Shown: one piece after another, positions 18,315-27,029 of the stretch
Layout of the letters: every line of letters starts with the position of its first letter
How positions within the stretch are numbered: position 1 is the stretch's first letter
Assembly (NCBI GenBank): GCA_013285445.1
Contig: CP053448.1
Span: forward strand, 2,773,530-2,837,529
Direction of reading: 5' to 3'
Length of the DNA stretch: 64,000 bases
Source of the DNA: Pseudomonadota bacterium
Lineage (GTDB): Bacteria > Pseudomonadota > Gammaproteobacteria > Xanthomonadales > Wenzhouxiangellaceae
The notes under the pieces: model-generated
The model's input: the letters and a program-made list of their open reading frames with translations, nothing else
Databases searched by the model: none
Told to the model about the DNA's origin: nothing
Made by a program: the position numbers and the translations under genes

Positions 18315-19967
18315 TCAGCAGATTTTGCGCCGGTACCATAACGTGATCCCCTCGCCCCGCCCCCCAGCACCGATGATGTCAGCCGGCCCAAGGCCGCTCG
18401 GTGTCTGGTAAGGAGCTGCCTCCAAGTAAGCACCGAGATCCTCTGGCGTGCCTTCACTGATCGTTCCGTCCCGGTACCAGGCCCGCATTCGCCCGGTGCC
18501 GGGATCGTAGGCCACAGCGACGATGTCATCGGGCGATTTGCCCCGCGGCAGGATGTAGCGACGGGGCGCCTCAAAAACTCCAAGGTCTTCCGGCGTGCCG
18601 TGACTGAATGTCCCGTCCCGGTAGTAGGCCCAGACCCGGAAGAAGGTCCCCATGCCTACGGCCAGGAGGTCTTCGCGTCGTTTTCCCTCGGCGGGCTTCC
18701 ATGTCAGGGGGCCGCTGTGATCGCTCACCTTGTGCAGGTTCTTGGCATCCCCGGTCGTGGCCACGCCGTCCCCCCACCAGGAGACGACGAAGCCCCGGAC
18801 GGAGTCGACGGCCATGGCCAGGGGCGAGTCGGCACGGCGAGAAAGGTAGACGCCGTTCTCGTGAGCGTCGAGGTCTGTGGGGCTGCCGCGACTGAACCGC
18901 GCGTCCTCGGGCCCGCCCGGGCAGGGTCCGGCACCGGTCCAGGCGCCGGTCTCGGTCCAACCGTCGCAGTCGTTGTCCAGGCCGTCGGCGATCTCCGGCG
19001 CCCCGGGGTACACGCTGGCTCGTGCGTCGTCGCAATCGTCGCCTGCGGAACGCCCGACGCTCGGGTAGGTTGTGGCATGCCCGTCACCATCCTCGTCCTC
19101 CGGGTCTGTACAGGTGGAGGCGTCTCCTCCCGGCGTCACCTCGACGGTATAGAGATCCGCCGCGTCCCAGAAGTAGGTGTGGTACCAGATCCGGGAGTCA
19201 CCGCCGCGATTCCAGCCGCCGCGGCTGATGAACCAGAACTCGTCGTCATTGAGCCAGTCGACACAGTCACCGAAGACGCGTTCCCCCTCGACGATGTGAC
19301 GGTAGCCGATCGTCGTCATCCAGTGCCAGTCGATGAACTTCGAGCCAATCCTGCCGCCGGCGCCATCCCACTGCGCGTTCGTGCCGCAGCAGAGCTCCCA
19401 GCCTCCAACGCGCACCAGGAACATCAGTGGCCGGTCGGCGTCGATCGCCGCACGCACGTCGGAGTAGGAGATGAACTCGTCTTCGTCGGTGTGCCAGCTG
19501 GCGCCGGGGGCGCGGGTGCGCACAACCTCCTGCAGGCCGCTGCTGACCAGATCCAGGCCGCGCGCTGGCGGTGTGCCGATGCTACCGCTGTAGGGCAGCT
19601 CCTTCTGTAGCGCCCGGACCAGACGGGCGAGTCCGCTGTCGGGTTGCGGGTCGGATCTGATGTACGGTCCGTCGTCGCGGATCATGCAGGGCCAGCCATT
19701 GGCATCCCAGTGGCCGAGAAGCATCGCGGCTGCCGTCGGTCCGCAGTCGTTGTCGCCAGCAAAGTCTGACTGGGCGTAGTTCGGTGTACCCGCCTCCAGC
19801 ACGATCTGCCGACTGCTGTCCAGGGAGTCCCGGATGTAGCGGTACTGAACACCGTCGATGATCATTTTCGGGCCGTGCTCATGGAGGATGCAGCGTGCGC
19901 AGACCGGATCTGTGACTGTCGATGCGATCAGCCAAAGCAGGATCAGGCATGGCAGGCTTCGTTTCAT
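18315..19967 (-). CDS. Secreted C39-like cysteine peptidase with MopE-type metal-binding repeat
   Basis: 550 residues, signal peptide at 1-23, ATG 19967 with GAGAGGG 8 bases before it. The catalytic domain fits the papain-like C39 family: DNDCGPTAAAMLLGHWD gives Cys75, and HWMTTIGY gives a candidate His215. Residues 291-337 (DEDGDGHATT..GDDCDD..ADGLDNDCDGW) match the calcium/metal-binding motif found in MopE-like and myxobacterial proteins. The remaining 200 residues contain repeated 'WYRDGTxSxGTPEDLG' blades, possibly a small propeller. It is the last gene of the five-gene secreted cluster, 13 bases after its neighbour. It may process or attach to cluster products, but that is inferred only from position. 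Confidence 0.7.
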   Translation of the reverse strand: MKRSLPCLILLWLIASTVTDPVCARCILHEHGPKMIIDGVQYRYIRDSLDSSRQIVLEAGTPNYAQSDFAGDNDCGPTAAAMLLGHWDANGWPCMIRDDGPYIRSDPQPDSGLARLVRALQKELPYSGSIGTPPARGLDLVSSGLQEVVRTRAPGASWHTDEDEFISYSDVRAAIDADRPLMFLVRVGGWELCCGTNAQWDGAGGRIGSKFIDWHWMTTIGYRHIVEGERVFGDCVDWLNDDEFWFISRGGWNRGGDSRIWYHTYFWDAADLYTVEVTPGGDASTCTDPEDEDGDGHATTYPSVGRSAGDDCDDARASVYPGAPEIADGLDNDCDGWTETGAWTGAGPCPGGPEDARFSRGSPTDLDAHENGVYLSRRADSPLAMAVDSVRGFVVSWWGDGVATTGDAKNLHKVSDHSGPLTWKPAEGKRREDLLAVGMGTFFRVWAYYRDGTFSHGTPEDLGVFEAPRRYILPRGKSPDDIVAVAYDPGTGRMRAWYRDGTISEGTPEDLGAYLEAAPYQTPSGLGPADIIGAGGRGEGITLWYRRKIC

Positions 19968-19980
19968 CGGTCAAACCCTC

Positions 19981-21324
19981 TCAGTCAATCTCGTCCAGGC
20001 GCCGGTTCCAGTCGCCACGGAACTGAACCCGCTTGGCGACGACCTCCCGGGTCGGCGTCGGAGTCACCAGCGGCAACATTTCGAGGACGCGGCTGGAACG
20101 CACGCTGGAGGTATAGAAGAAAAGGGGGCCGCTCGGGTCGGAAAACTCGAGCACCGGAAACAGCGCCGTGCCGTGACGGCGCGTTAGCTGCGGTGCCGTG
20201 GCGCCCAGTTCGCGCTGCAAGTGCCCGACCGCCTCCGCTTCCAGAGCCAGCTCGGCCGGTAGCCCCTGCCAAAAGCCCAGCACCGGCGGCAACAGGTCGC
20301 CACGGCCGATTTCGACGGCGCGGAAGAGATCCTCCCAGCGAGAACCGTTCCATCCCGTCTTGCCGGCCGACAGCAGAGCTGCGATCTTCTCGCGGCCGGG
20401 GACGCCGGGCAGCGTGGTGAAGACCTCGAGGCGGCTGCCGGGCTTGCCGTCCGGGCCCAGGTAGTCAAAGCTATCCCACGGTTGGAGCGGCACCGCCTCA
20501 AACTCCAAGGCCGCAGCCCGCGCCAATCTGAGTAGCTGAGCGCTGTCGAGATCAGGAAACGGGCGGCATCTTTCCAGCGCGCATCGCCCGGAAAACGCGC
20601 GGGCCTCTGCAGCACAGTCCACGCCCCCGTTGACTGCCGCTTGGTCAGCGAGGCAGGCGGAGACGATCCCGGGTGCAAGCTCCTCGCTGCAGTGCGCCTT
20701 GCAAGCCTCCTCCCAGCTCGAGTTCCACACCCGGACAAGGCCCGCCGCCGGGGCTGCAGGATTCGGTGCGTCAAGGCCACCGCCGGTCGAGCAAGCTTCC
20801 AGCGCTTCGGCTCGCCGCTTCTGCTCGGCGGGCGCGAAGCGCTCGAGGTTGTCGCCGTCCAGGCACCAGGCGTAGTGCCCCTGGAAATCAGGACTCCAGC
20901 GCGGCCCGGTGAAGCCGCAGTCCCGGTCCAGGTTTTCCTGATGCTGACCCACGGCGGTCTCGGCGTAGTCGGTGCACGCCGTATCCTGGACACGTCCAGG
21001 CGGCGTCGCAGCCGAACGGCAGCTGGCCAGCCGCTCGGCACGTCGACGCTCCTCGGCGGCGGCGAAGCGCTCATGATTCTCACCGTGCATGCACCAGTTG
21101 TAGTGGGCGCTGTGATCGGCATTCCAGGCCGGGCCGGAGAGACCGCAGCCCAGTTCCAGGTTCTGTTGCTGCTGACCGACAGCCGCTGCTGCGTAGCGCT
21201 CGCAACCCGGATGGCGCTGATCCGCTGCAACCTTGGGCGCTGCCCACAGGAGCATTGCCACGAGCAGCATGGGACCGGCGCCAACAGACCGGTCGACGCT
21301 TATCGCGAAATCGACCTTGTTCAT
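19981..21324 (-). CDS. Secreted protein with two four-cysteine modules (paralogue A)
   Basis: 447 residues. The ATG at 21324 is fixed by AAGGAG 7 bases upstream and opens a signal/anchor segment ending AAPKVAAD. Two consecutive modules of about 62 residues follow, with cysteines at 41/60/78/102 and 117/136/154/178, i.e. C-x18-C-x17-C-x23-C, plus conserved Y-A, Q, CGxxG, W, D, H and WC positions. The remaining 270 residues hold another Cys-rich stretch (residues 200-260) and a C-terminal part with no recognised fold. The first 150 residues are almost identical to those of the next gene upstream (21406-23808), but the rest is unrelated, pointing to duplication with domain replacement. Confidence 0.7.
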   Translation of the reverse strand: MNKVDFAISVDRSVGAGPMLLVAMLLWAAPKVAADQRHPGCERYAAAAVGQQQQNLELGCGLSGPAWNADHSAHYNWCMHGENHERFAAAEERRRAERLASCRSAATPPGRVQDTACTDYAETAVGQHQENLDRDCGFTGPRWSPDFQGHYAWCLDGDNLERFAPAEQKRRAEALEACSTGGGLDAPNPAAPAAGLVRVWNSSWEEACKAHCSEELAPGIVSACLADQAAVNGGVDCAAEARAFSGRCALERCRPFPDLDSAQLLRLARAAALEFEAVPLQPWDSFDYLGPDGKPGSRLEVFTTLPGVPGREKIAALLSAGKTGWNGSRWEDLFRAVEIGRGDLLPPVLGFWQGLPAELALEAEAVGHLQRELGATAPQLTRRHGTALFPVLEFSDPSGPLFFYTSSVRSSRVLEMLPLVTPTPTREVVAKRVQFRGDWNRRLDEID

Positions 21325-21349
21325 GATGCAGCTCCTTCGGGCAGACTCG
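20894..21349. repeat. 456-bp direct repeat, copy A
   Basis: Covers the ribosome-binding region, signal peptide and first two four-cysteine modules of paralogue A. It aligns without gaps to 23378-23833 at a constant offset of 2484 bases, with only scattered substitutions. The homology begins at CTCCAGCGCGGCCCGG and stops right after GCAGACTCG. Confidence 0.9.
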
Positions 21350-21405
21350 CCTGCGCTGGCCACGGGCTCTGAAAGACCCGGCCCGGCGGGGCTCCCGTTG
21401 TTACG

Positions 21406-23808
21406 CTAAGGCGACGACCCCACCATTGGCCAGGGAAGCACCATGGATGACGGGCGGCAACGCTGGCGGATTTCGCGTTCCGGGATCCCCTCCCGATAAA
21501 GGCAGAAATCGAGGCGCGCGCGCATGGTTGCAATCCTGCCGCCGCCCGCGCCACAGGGCTTGTAGCTGCACAGCTTCCACTGCGTCGTTGGCAGCTCCAC
21601 GAAGTGGAAAGCGTAGGCGCCGTTCTGGCTGGTTCGTTGCTGGGCTTCAGCGCGGGTGATCACCCAGACATCGCTGCCCATGAAGTCGTCTTCATCCGCG
21701 ACTTCGACCGGCTTCGGGTCCGATGCCATAAAGCCGAATACCGTGTCTATCAGGCCTTTGAAGGCAGCGGCGACTCCGGCCAGGCAACCGGCGCCGGTCA
21801 TGCACCCTCCCACCGCACCAGCCACCGAACCGCCAACCTTGAGAATTGCCCCGGCGGCGTCGCTGTCGGCAGATGGATAAACGGTGATCGTTCCATCGCG
21901 CTCCATCAGCGTGACAGTCATAACCATGCCCAACGTGTCGATCGGTGCAAAGCGGACGCCCGGATGAATGGGAAAGACCTGCAGACCGTTCTGCCGCAAG
22001 GTGTCAAGCGCAGCCGGATGCTGCTCGCCACTGATATCGGAATCCGGCTCGAAATCAGCCCTGTTATCGACATCGATGCCTTCACCACAGCACCACTGGG
22101 TCGAGCCATAGGCCGGGATGCCCTGATGATGCCCGTTCAGGAGACCGAAGTGCAGGTAGGGTTCCTCGCCAGCTCCAAGGCTGTCGTTGCGTGGCTCGTT
22201 ATAGTGGAAGTGTTTCGGACGGTTTGCCGAAATTGAATTGTTTAACACCTTCATGCCCAGCCAGCGGAGGTTGTACCGAATCGGGCATCCAGCCTTCGGT
22301 GGGTAGGCGCCGCTCGGTGGATCGGCAGGCTCAGTCGGGCATTGGTCAACCGTGTCGCGGATGCCGTCATCATCGAGATCGGGGCAGCCGTGCAAGGCCT
22401 TGCCGGGAACAAATGGGCATTCGTCGATCGGGTCCACCAGACCGTCGCCGTCAGTGTCCTTGGCCGGCGGCGGCAGCGCAAGCAGGGGGTCGTAAGGCGC
22501 ACACGCGATGTTCGATCGCTCCGAGATCAATAGCTGCGGTTGCTGCCCGCTGAGCGATACGGGACTTCGCTTATACGACGCCACCTGATAGCAGTACTGA
22601 TCTTCCTGGTCGGCAGGCTTGGCGAGCACGTCGACGTAGGTCGTCACGCCGGGTCCCACGCGGTCCAGGATTTCGATCGTGGCGTCAGCCTGCTGACGGT
22701 TGTCTCGCGGTTTGAAAGCCCGGTAGATCATGTATCCGTGTTCGTCGTCGGCCCGGTCCTGCCAACTCAGCGCGATCTGATAGGCTTCAGTGCCGGGGAT
22801 GTCCGGGTTGGCAAACTTCGAGGCATTCCGGGCGCCCAGCGGGCCCGGTGATGCGGGCGGACTGGTTGTCAGCGGGGCCACGATGCTATTGAACCGCTGC
22901 TGCACGGCGCCGACATCCAGCGGCAAGGCCGCGTTCGAGGTCAGCGCAAGCGTCTCCTCGTCGAAGAGGGACTGGCGAGTGAGCTCAGGCAGTGCCTTGA
23001 AGCGTTGCAGCGCCCGCTCGAGATGCATCCGGGCGTTGGGTTGGGCGTTCAGGATCAGGGCGATTTCCCGGTCGGTATCCGACTGGTTCGGGGTACCGGC
23101 GTAGTAACGCTCCAGGTAGTACATCACCACGGGCACAAAGATGGCGGCGTACTGGTTTTTCCCGGGTTCGACCACTTCCGGCGCAGGGCCCGCGTAGCGA
23201 ACCTGCTGACGTCCGGCCGCAGGACCCTCTACATCCGATCCGTCCACAACAGGCGGGCCTGGATCCATTCGACGCGCACATTGTTGCTGAAGAGCCAGCT
23301 CACGCGCCATTTGCTCCTGCCGCCTTTGGGTCTCTGAGACGCGCATGCACCAATTGCGATGGCTTTGAATGTCCTTGCTCCAGCGCGGCCCGGTGAAGCC
23401 GCAGTCCCGGTCCAGGTTTTCCTGATGCTGACCCACGGCGGTCTCGACGTAGTCGGTGCACGCCGTATCCTGGACGCGCCCGGGCGGCGTCGCGGCCGAA
23501 CGGCAGCTGGCCAGCCGCTCGGCACGTCGACGCTCCTCGGCGGCCGCGAAGCGCTCATAGTTCTCTCCGTGGATGCACCAGTTGTAGTGGGACCTGTGAT
23601 CGGCATTCCAGGCCGGGCCGGAAAGACCGCAGCCCAGTTCCAGGTTCTGTTGCTGCTGACCGACAGCCGCTGCTGCGTAGCGCTCGCACCCCGGGTGGAG
23701 CTGATCCGCTGCAACCTTGGGTGCTGCCCACAGGAGCATTGCCACGAGCAGCATGGGACCGGCGCCAACAGACCGGTCGACGCTTATCGAGAAATCGACC
23801 TTGTTCAT
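21406..23808 (-). CDS. Large secreted protein: four-cysteine modules plus thrombospondin type-3-like repeats (paralogue B)
   Basis: 800 residues, ATG 23808 with the same AAGGAG site and leader as paralogue A. N-terminus: signal segment and two four-cysteine modules (second module DRDCGFTGPRWSKD..NWC). Middle: about 200 residues of unknown fold, then a fibronectin-like stretch (ALSWQDRADDEHGYMIYRAF). Then calcium-binding thrombospondin type-3-like repeats (DTDGDGLVDPIDECPF, DLDDDGIRDTVDQCP). The C-terminal 300 residues resemble no family I know and include a Gly/Ala-rich hydrophobic patch (GGSVAGAVGGCMTGAGCLAG). The calcium repeats indicate an extracellular location. It is in the middle of the five-gene run, 37 bases downstream of the three-module gene. 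Confidence 0.7.
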   Translation of the reverse strand: MNKVDFSISVDRSVGAGPMLLVAMLLWAAPKVAADQLHPGCERYAAAAVGQQQQNLELGCGLSGPAWNADHRSHYNWCIHGENYERFAAAEERRRAERLASCRSAATPPGRVQDTACTDYVETAVGQHQENLDRDCGFTGPRWSKDIQSHRNWCMRVSETQRRQEQMARELALQQQCARRMDPGPPVVDGSDVEGPAAGRQQVRYAGPAPEVVEPGKNQYAAIFVPVVMYYLERYYAGTPNQSDTDREIALILNAQPNARMHLERALQRFKALPELTRQSLFDEETLALTSNAALPLDVGAVQQRFNSIVAPLTTSPPASPGPLGARNASKFANPDIPGTEAYQIALSWQDRADDEHGYMIYRAFKPRDNRQQADATIEILDRVGPGVTTYVDVLAKPADQEDQYCYQVASYKRSPVSLSGQQPQLLISERSNIACAPYDPLLALPPPAKDTDGDGLVDPIDECPFVPGKALHGCPDLDDDGIRDTVDQCPTEPADPPSGAYPPKAGCPIRYNLRWLGMKVLNNSISANRPKHFHYNEPRNDSLGAGEEPYLHFGLLNGHHQGIPAYGSTQWCCGEGIDVDNRADFEPDSDISGEQHPAALDTLRQNGLQVFPIHPGVRFAPIDTLGMVMTVTLMERDGTITVYPSADSDAAGAILKVGGSVAGAVGGCMTGAGCLAGVAAAFKGLIDTVFGFMASDPKPVEVADEDDFMGSDVWVITRAEAQQRTSQNGAYAFHFVELPTTQWKLCSYKPCGAGGGRIATMRARLDFCLYREGIPEREIRQRCRPSSMVLPWPMVGSSP

Positions 23809-23833
23809 GATGCAGCTCCTTCGGGCAGACTCG
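23378..23833. repeat. 456-bp direct repeat, copy B
   Basis: Second copy of the segment at 20894-21349, covering the 5' end of paralogue B and its upstream ribosome-binding region. The two copies differ at scattered positions only, whereas the flanking coding sequence on both sides is unrelated. Confidence 0.9.
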
Positions 23834-23845
23834 ATTGCCTTTCGC

Positions 23846-24709
23846 TCAGGGGCTTATTATTGGAATAGGAATCGGCGTGGCAGACACGCCACAGTCGGCG
23901 AGCTGCCGGTTGCGGGCTGCCTGATGGTCCTCAGGCTGGGTCGCCCGCTGCTTGAGGCACCAGCGGTAATGGAGCAGGAAATCGGTGCTCCAGCGCGCGC
24001 CGGAGAAGTTGCAATTGTGGGTCTGCTGGGTCGTCGCCTGATCGACGGCAGAGGCCGCATAGGCGGTGCAGCGTGCGTTGCCGCCAACGGCCGGCTCGCT
24101 GCCCAGACAGCTCTGGAGGGCCGCCGTGCGAGCCCGGGTCTCGCCATCCAGGGTGGCCGGAACCTGATCGGCGCACCAGGCGCGATGCATGTTGGCATCG
24201 GCGCTCCAGGCTGAACCGGTGTAACCGCAGCGCTCCAACTCGTTCTGCCGCTGCTGAGCAACGGCAGTGAGTGTATAGGCCTGGCAACGGGCGCTGGCGC
24301 TCAGCTCTGCTGGCGGCACCACTTCCAGGGCACCCTCCATCATCCGGGCCTCGTCGAGCGGCGCCATGGTCGGTGGCGGGGCCGCTTTCACCTCGCCCTT
24401 CTTGCGACCGGTTTCGCAACGCACAAGCTCATTGTCTCTGAATTCAAGCTCGTCTTGCAGGGTGCTGGTGTCCTGGCTCAGACACCATGCGTAATGAGCG
24501 TCATAGTCAGCCAGCCAGCGCGGCCCACCATCGTCACAGTTCATTTCCCTGGCCCGATGGACCTGGTGAAGGCTCTCTTCAGCGTAGCGGGCACAGCGCT
24601 CCTGTTGCGAGAGGTTCTCGGCGAGCTGGGCAGACCCGCGCACAGGCATCAACAGCCCGGCGAGAAGGGTGCTGGCGGCGGCAATTATTCTGGCAGCTAA
24701 GTGACTCAT
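23846..24709 (-). CDS. Secreted protein with three four-cysteine modules
   Basis: 287 residues. The ATG at 24709 is chosen because GGAGG lies 8 bases before it and it opens a signal peptide (MSHLAARIIAAASTLLAGLL, cleavage near GSAQ). The open frame continues to 25003 only as a shadow. Three modules have cysteines at 39/58/76/98, 142/161/179/201 and 214/233/251/273, all with C-x18-C-x17-C-x21-C spacing and a W-x2-D-x3-H-x2-W-C motif. The modules are joined by a Pro-rich linker (105-118). The protein consists of little else, so the module itself is probably the functional unit. Disulfide bonding is likely in the periplasm or outside. Confidence 0.7.
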   Translation of the reverse strand: MSHLAARIIAAASTLLAGLLMPVRGSAQLAENLSQQERCARYAEESLHQVHRAREMNCDDGGPRWLADYDAHYAWCLSQDTSTLQDELEFRDNELVRCETGRKKGEVKAAPPPTMAPLDEARMMEGALEVVPPAELSASARCQAYTLTAVAQQRQNELERCGYTGSAWSADANMHRAWCADQVPATLDGETRARTAALQSCLGSEPAVGGNARCTAYAASAVDQATTQQTHNCNFSGARWSTDFLLHYRWCLKQRATQPEDHQAARNRQLADCGVSATPIPIPIISP

Positions 24710-24764
24710 CGCTTTGGCCTCCGGTGTGGCGTTCGTTGGACCGTCATTGCTGAACTGGGCCGGC

Positions 24765-26792
24765 TCATTGCTCTTGCTCGGCCAAGGCCTGCCTGGACGC
24801 TTCCATGGCTTCCCGTCTATGGCGCCAACCGATGCCCATTTCAGGCGGCTGGTCGAAAGCCTTCGGAGCGAGGTAGAGCCCGCGGTTGGCCGTGGCCTTG
24901 TCTTCCTCCACCCGGATGCGATTGGCCTCGGCCCATGCGTCCTGCCGCACGCCGGTGATCTGCCACGATACGCTGACCTCGGGCTCCTCGGTCCGGATAA
25001 CAAAGGTGTTCGTTGCCGGGTCGAGCTCCTCGGCGATCATGGCGCGCGAGAACGAACGAATGGTCGTGAGCTGATACCGGAAGTCGCCATTGAGGGCGCT
25101 GAACCAGTTGGGCAGGGTGACCACCGCGTATCCGGTGGCGTCGGTGGTCACGTTGCCGTTATAGACGTTCATCATGTCCGGCGACTGGACAACCGAGTGG
25201 GAAAGGTACTTGTTCTCCGGATCGAGAGGATGATCAATCCGAAGCGAAGCGCCGGAGGTTCCAAGGAAACCGTTGGTGATCACCGTGCCGTCAAACCAGG
25301 CCGCCCTTGAGCCGACGCCGACGGGTGCATAGGCATAGATGCCGGTGTTCTCGGTGCCGCTGTCAGCCCAGGCGTAGACTCCATAGTTGTACGTATTCTG
25401 GACAGACGTCTCGCCCCATAGGCCGACGCGAGTCCCGCCTTGCGTACCGACATCAAGTGACCCTGTGCCACTGCCCAGCACGCCAATCGAGGCTCCCCGG
25501 CCCTCGACACCCACGCCGTAGGCATTCTGCTGCCGGTTGACACCCAAAATCGCCGGGACGTCGTTGAACCAGGACTGGTGATAGGCAAGCAGACTCGGTC
25601 TGGAGAGGTCTTTGTTCTCGACATGCAGCTGGGCGGCGGGCGCCGTCACACCAACGCCGACAGCACGATAGCTCGGGCGAATGGTGATGGCCTCAAAACC
25701 GGCAACCTTTGTCGTCATTTCGCCGGACCCGCCGACCGAGATCGAATAGTCATCGGGACCGTCGCTGGGCCGCCGGAACTGTAATGATGTCTGAGTGTCT
25801 GCCGTATTCTCGATCAGCAATGAAGGCATATTGCCCATGATGTGCAGCAGCTGCGAAGGCGAATCGGTGCCAATGCCAACAGAACCATTCTCAAAGGCAA
25901 AACGACTGGACCGGAACTTCAGGCGGTCGTCTTGATCTTCTTCGATATAGGCAAAATCGCCGTCGCCGAAGTTCAGGCGGGCGCCGTGGCCGAAACTGCC
26001 GAGAGGACCGATCAGCCGCAAAGCGTTCTGACTTGGCGCAGCGATCGTGAGTGAATGGGTCGGGGCGCTGGTCCCGATGCCCACATGGCCGGCGCTGTAG
26101 TATGCAGTGCTGCCATTTTGTAGCCATACCACCGAATCATTGTCGACGCCGTCTGCGAATCCTGCGGGCACATTCACCAGGTTGCCCCAATCGAGGTTGA
26201 TCAACCCCGCTCCGTCTCCTATGAACGTACCGTTGGTAAACGTTACCGGATTGCCATACGTCCCGTTGAGTGCGCCGCCGGGAACGCTGCCTGTGGTCAA
26301 CTGGCTGGCGTTGAGCGTGGTCAGTCCCGCACCGCTGCCGTAAAACGAGTTGAGCGGATGCGTCAATTCGAGCTGACCATTGTAGGTGCCGAACAGGGCA
26401 GTATCCGGAACCCAGCCCACCGTCCGGGCATGAATGGCATACGGTGCTGTGTGGATGGGCTGTCGCGGCGACAGCGGCGTGTAGACTGCCTCGGCATCGG
26501 CCTTGACGTAGATCTGCAGCCAGCGCCGGTTACCGTCAAACGCGGCCGGATCGGTAAAATCCAGTTCCGCCATGAACAGCCCGTCAACGACCGGGACATT
26601 CTCAACCAATAGCGTTGCACCGACCTGATCACCCGCGTTGAGCGCCGTCCACAGCTCGAACTGGAAATCATGCACGCCGTTTGCCGACGTACCGGATTGC
26701 TCCAGCCTGCCCTGATAGGTAAACGTATCAGCCACCACCGCGGCAGGAATGCAGCTCAGAATCACGAGACTGCAGGCAATGACCCTGATCAT
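24765..26792 (-). CDS. Secreted fibre-like repeat protein of unknown function
   Basis: 675 residues, ATG 26792 with GGAGG 10 bases before it. The signal peptide ends AAVVADT. The N-terminal domain (TFTYQGRLEQSGTSANGVHDFQFELW..) is one I associate with surface proteins in myxobacteria and marine gammaproteobacteria that precede repeat shafts. The middle is rich in short Gly/Asn/Thr repeats (GAGLTTLNASQLTTGSVPGG, VGIGTSAPTHSLTI) typical of trimeric fibres that elsewhere end in an endosialidase chaperone. Here the end is instead a domain beginning HPLDPENKYLSHS and an Arg/Glu-rich tail. It is the first gene of the secreted run, downstream of the PQQ-type regulator. Confidence 0.65.
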   Translation of the reverse strand: MIRVIACSLVILSCIPAAVVADTFTYQGRLEQSGTSANGVHDFQFELWTALNAGDQVGATLLVENVPVVDGLFMAELDFTDPAAFDGNRRWLQIYVKADAEAVYTPLSPRQPIHTAPYAIHARTVGWVPDTALFGTYNGQLELTHPLNSFYGSGAGLTTLNASQLTTGSVPGGALNGTYGNPVTFTNGTFIGDGAGLINLDWGNLVNVPAGFADGVDNDSVVWLQNGSTAYYSAGHVGIGTSAPTHSLTIAAPSQNALRLIGPLGSFGHGARLNFGDGDFAYIEEDQDDRLKFRSSRFAFENGSVGIGTDSPSQLLHIMGNMPSLLIENTADTQTSLQFRRPSDGPDDYSISVGGSGEMTTKVAGFEAITIRPSYRAVGVGVTAPAAQLHVENKDLSRPSLLAYHQSWFNDVPAILGVNRQQNAYGVGVEGRGASIGVLGSGTGSLDVGTQGGTRVGLWGETSVQNTYNYGVYAWADSGTENTGIYAYAPVGVGSRAAWFDGTVITNGFLGTSGASLRIDHPLDPENKYLSHSVVQSPDMMNVYNGNVTTDATGYAVVTLPNWFSALNGDFRYQLTTIRSFSRAMIAEELDPATNTFVIRTEEPEVSVSWQITGVRQDAWAEANRIRVEEDKATANRGLYLAPKAFDQPPEMGIGWRHRREAMEASRQALAEQEQ

Positions 26793-27029
26793 TGGTCTTT
26801 TTCCTCCCGGATTCGGCCCGGATTGCGTGTGCGTTGCATTCATTCGACATGCCCCACGCTCTGCCCCTGAATGGGCACTGGGTTGATATTCAAGGGATAG
26901 CGCAGCCCAAGACCTCAGGATTTCATCAGGAGATGCTCAGGGCATGATTTGGAGCCGATTCCAGCGGCGAGCGGCCGCCGTCACTCGTTGGCAGGCACCG
27001 CGGAGTGTCTTGCTGTTTCCCTCCGGCGG

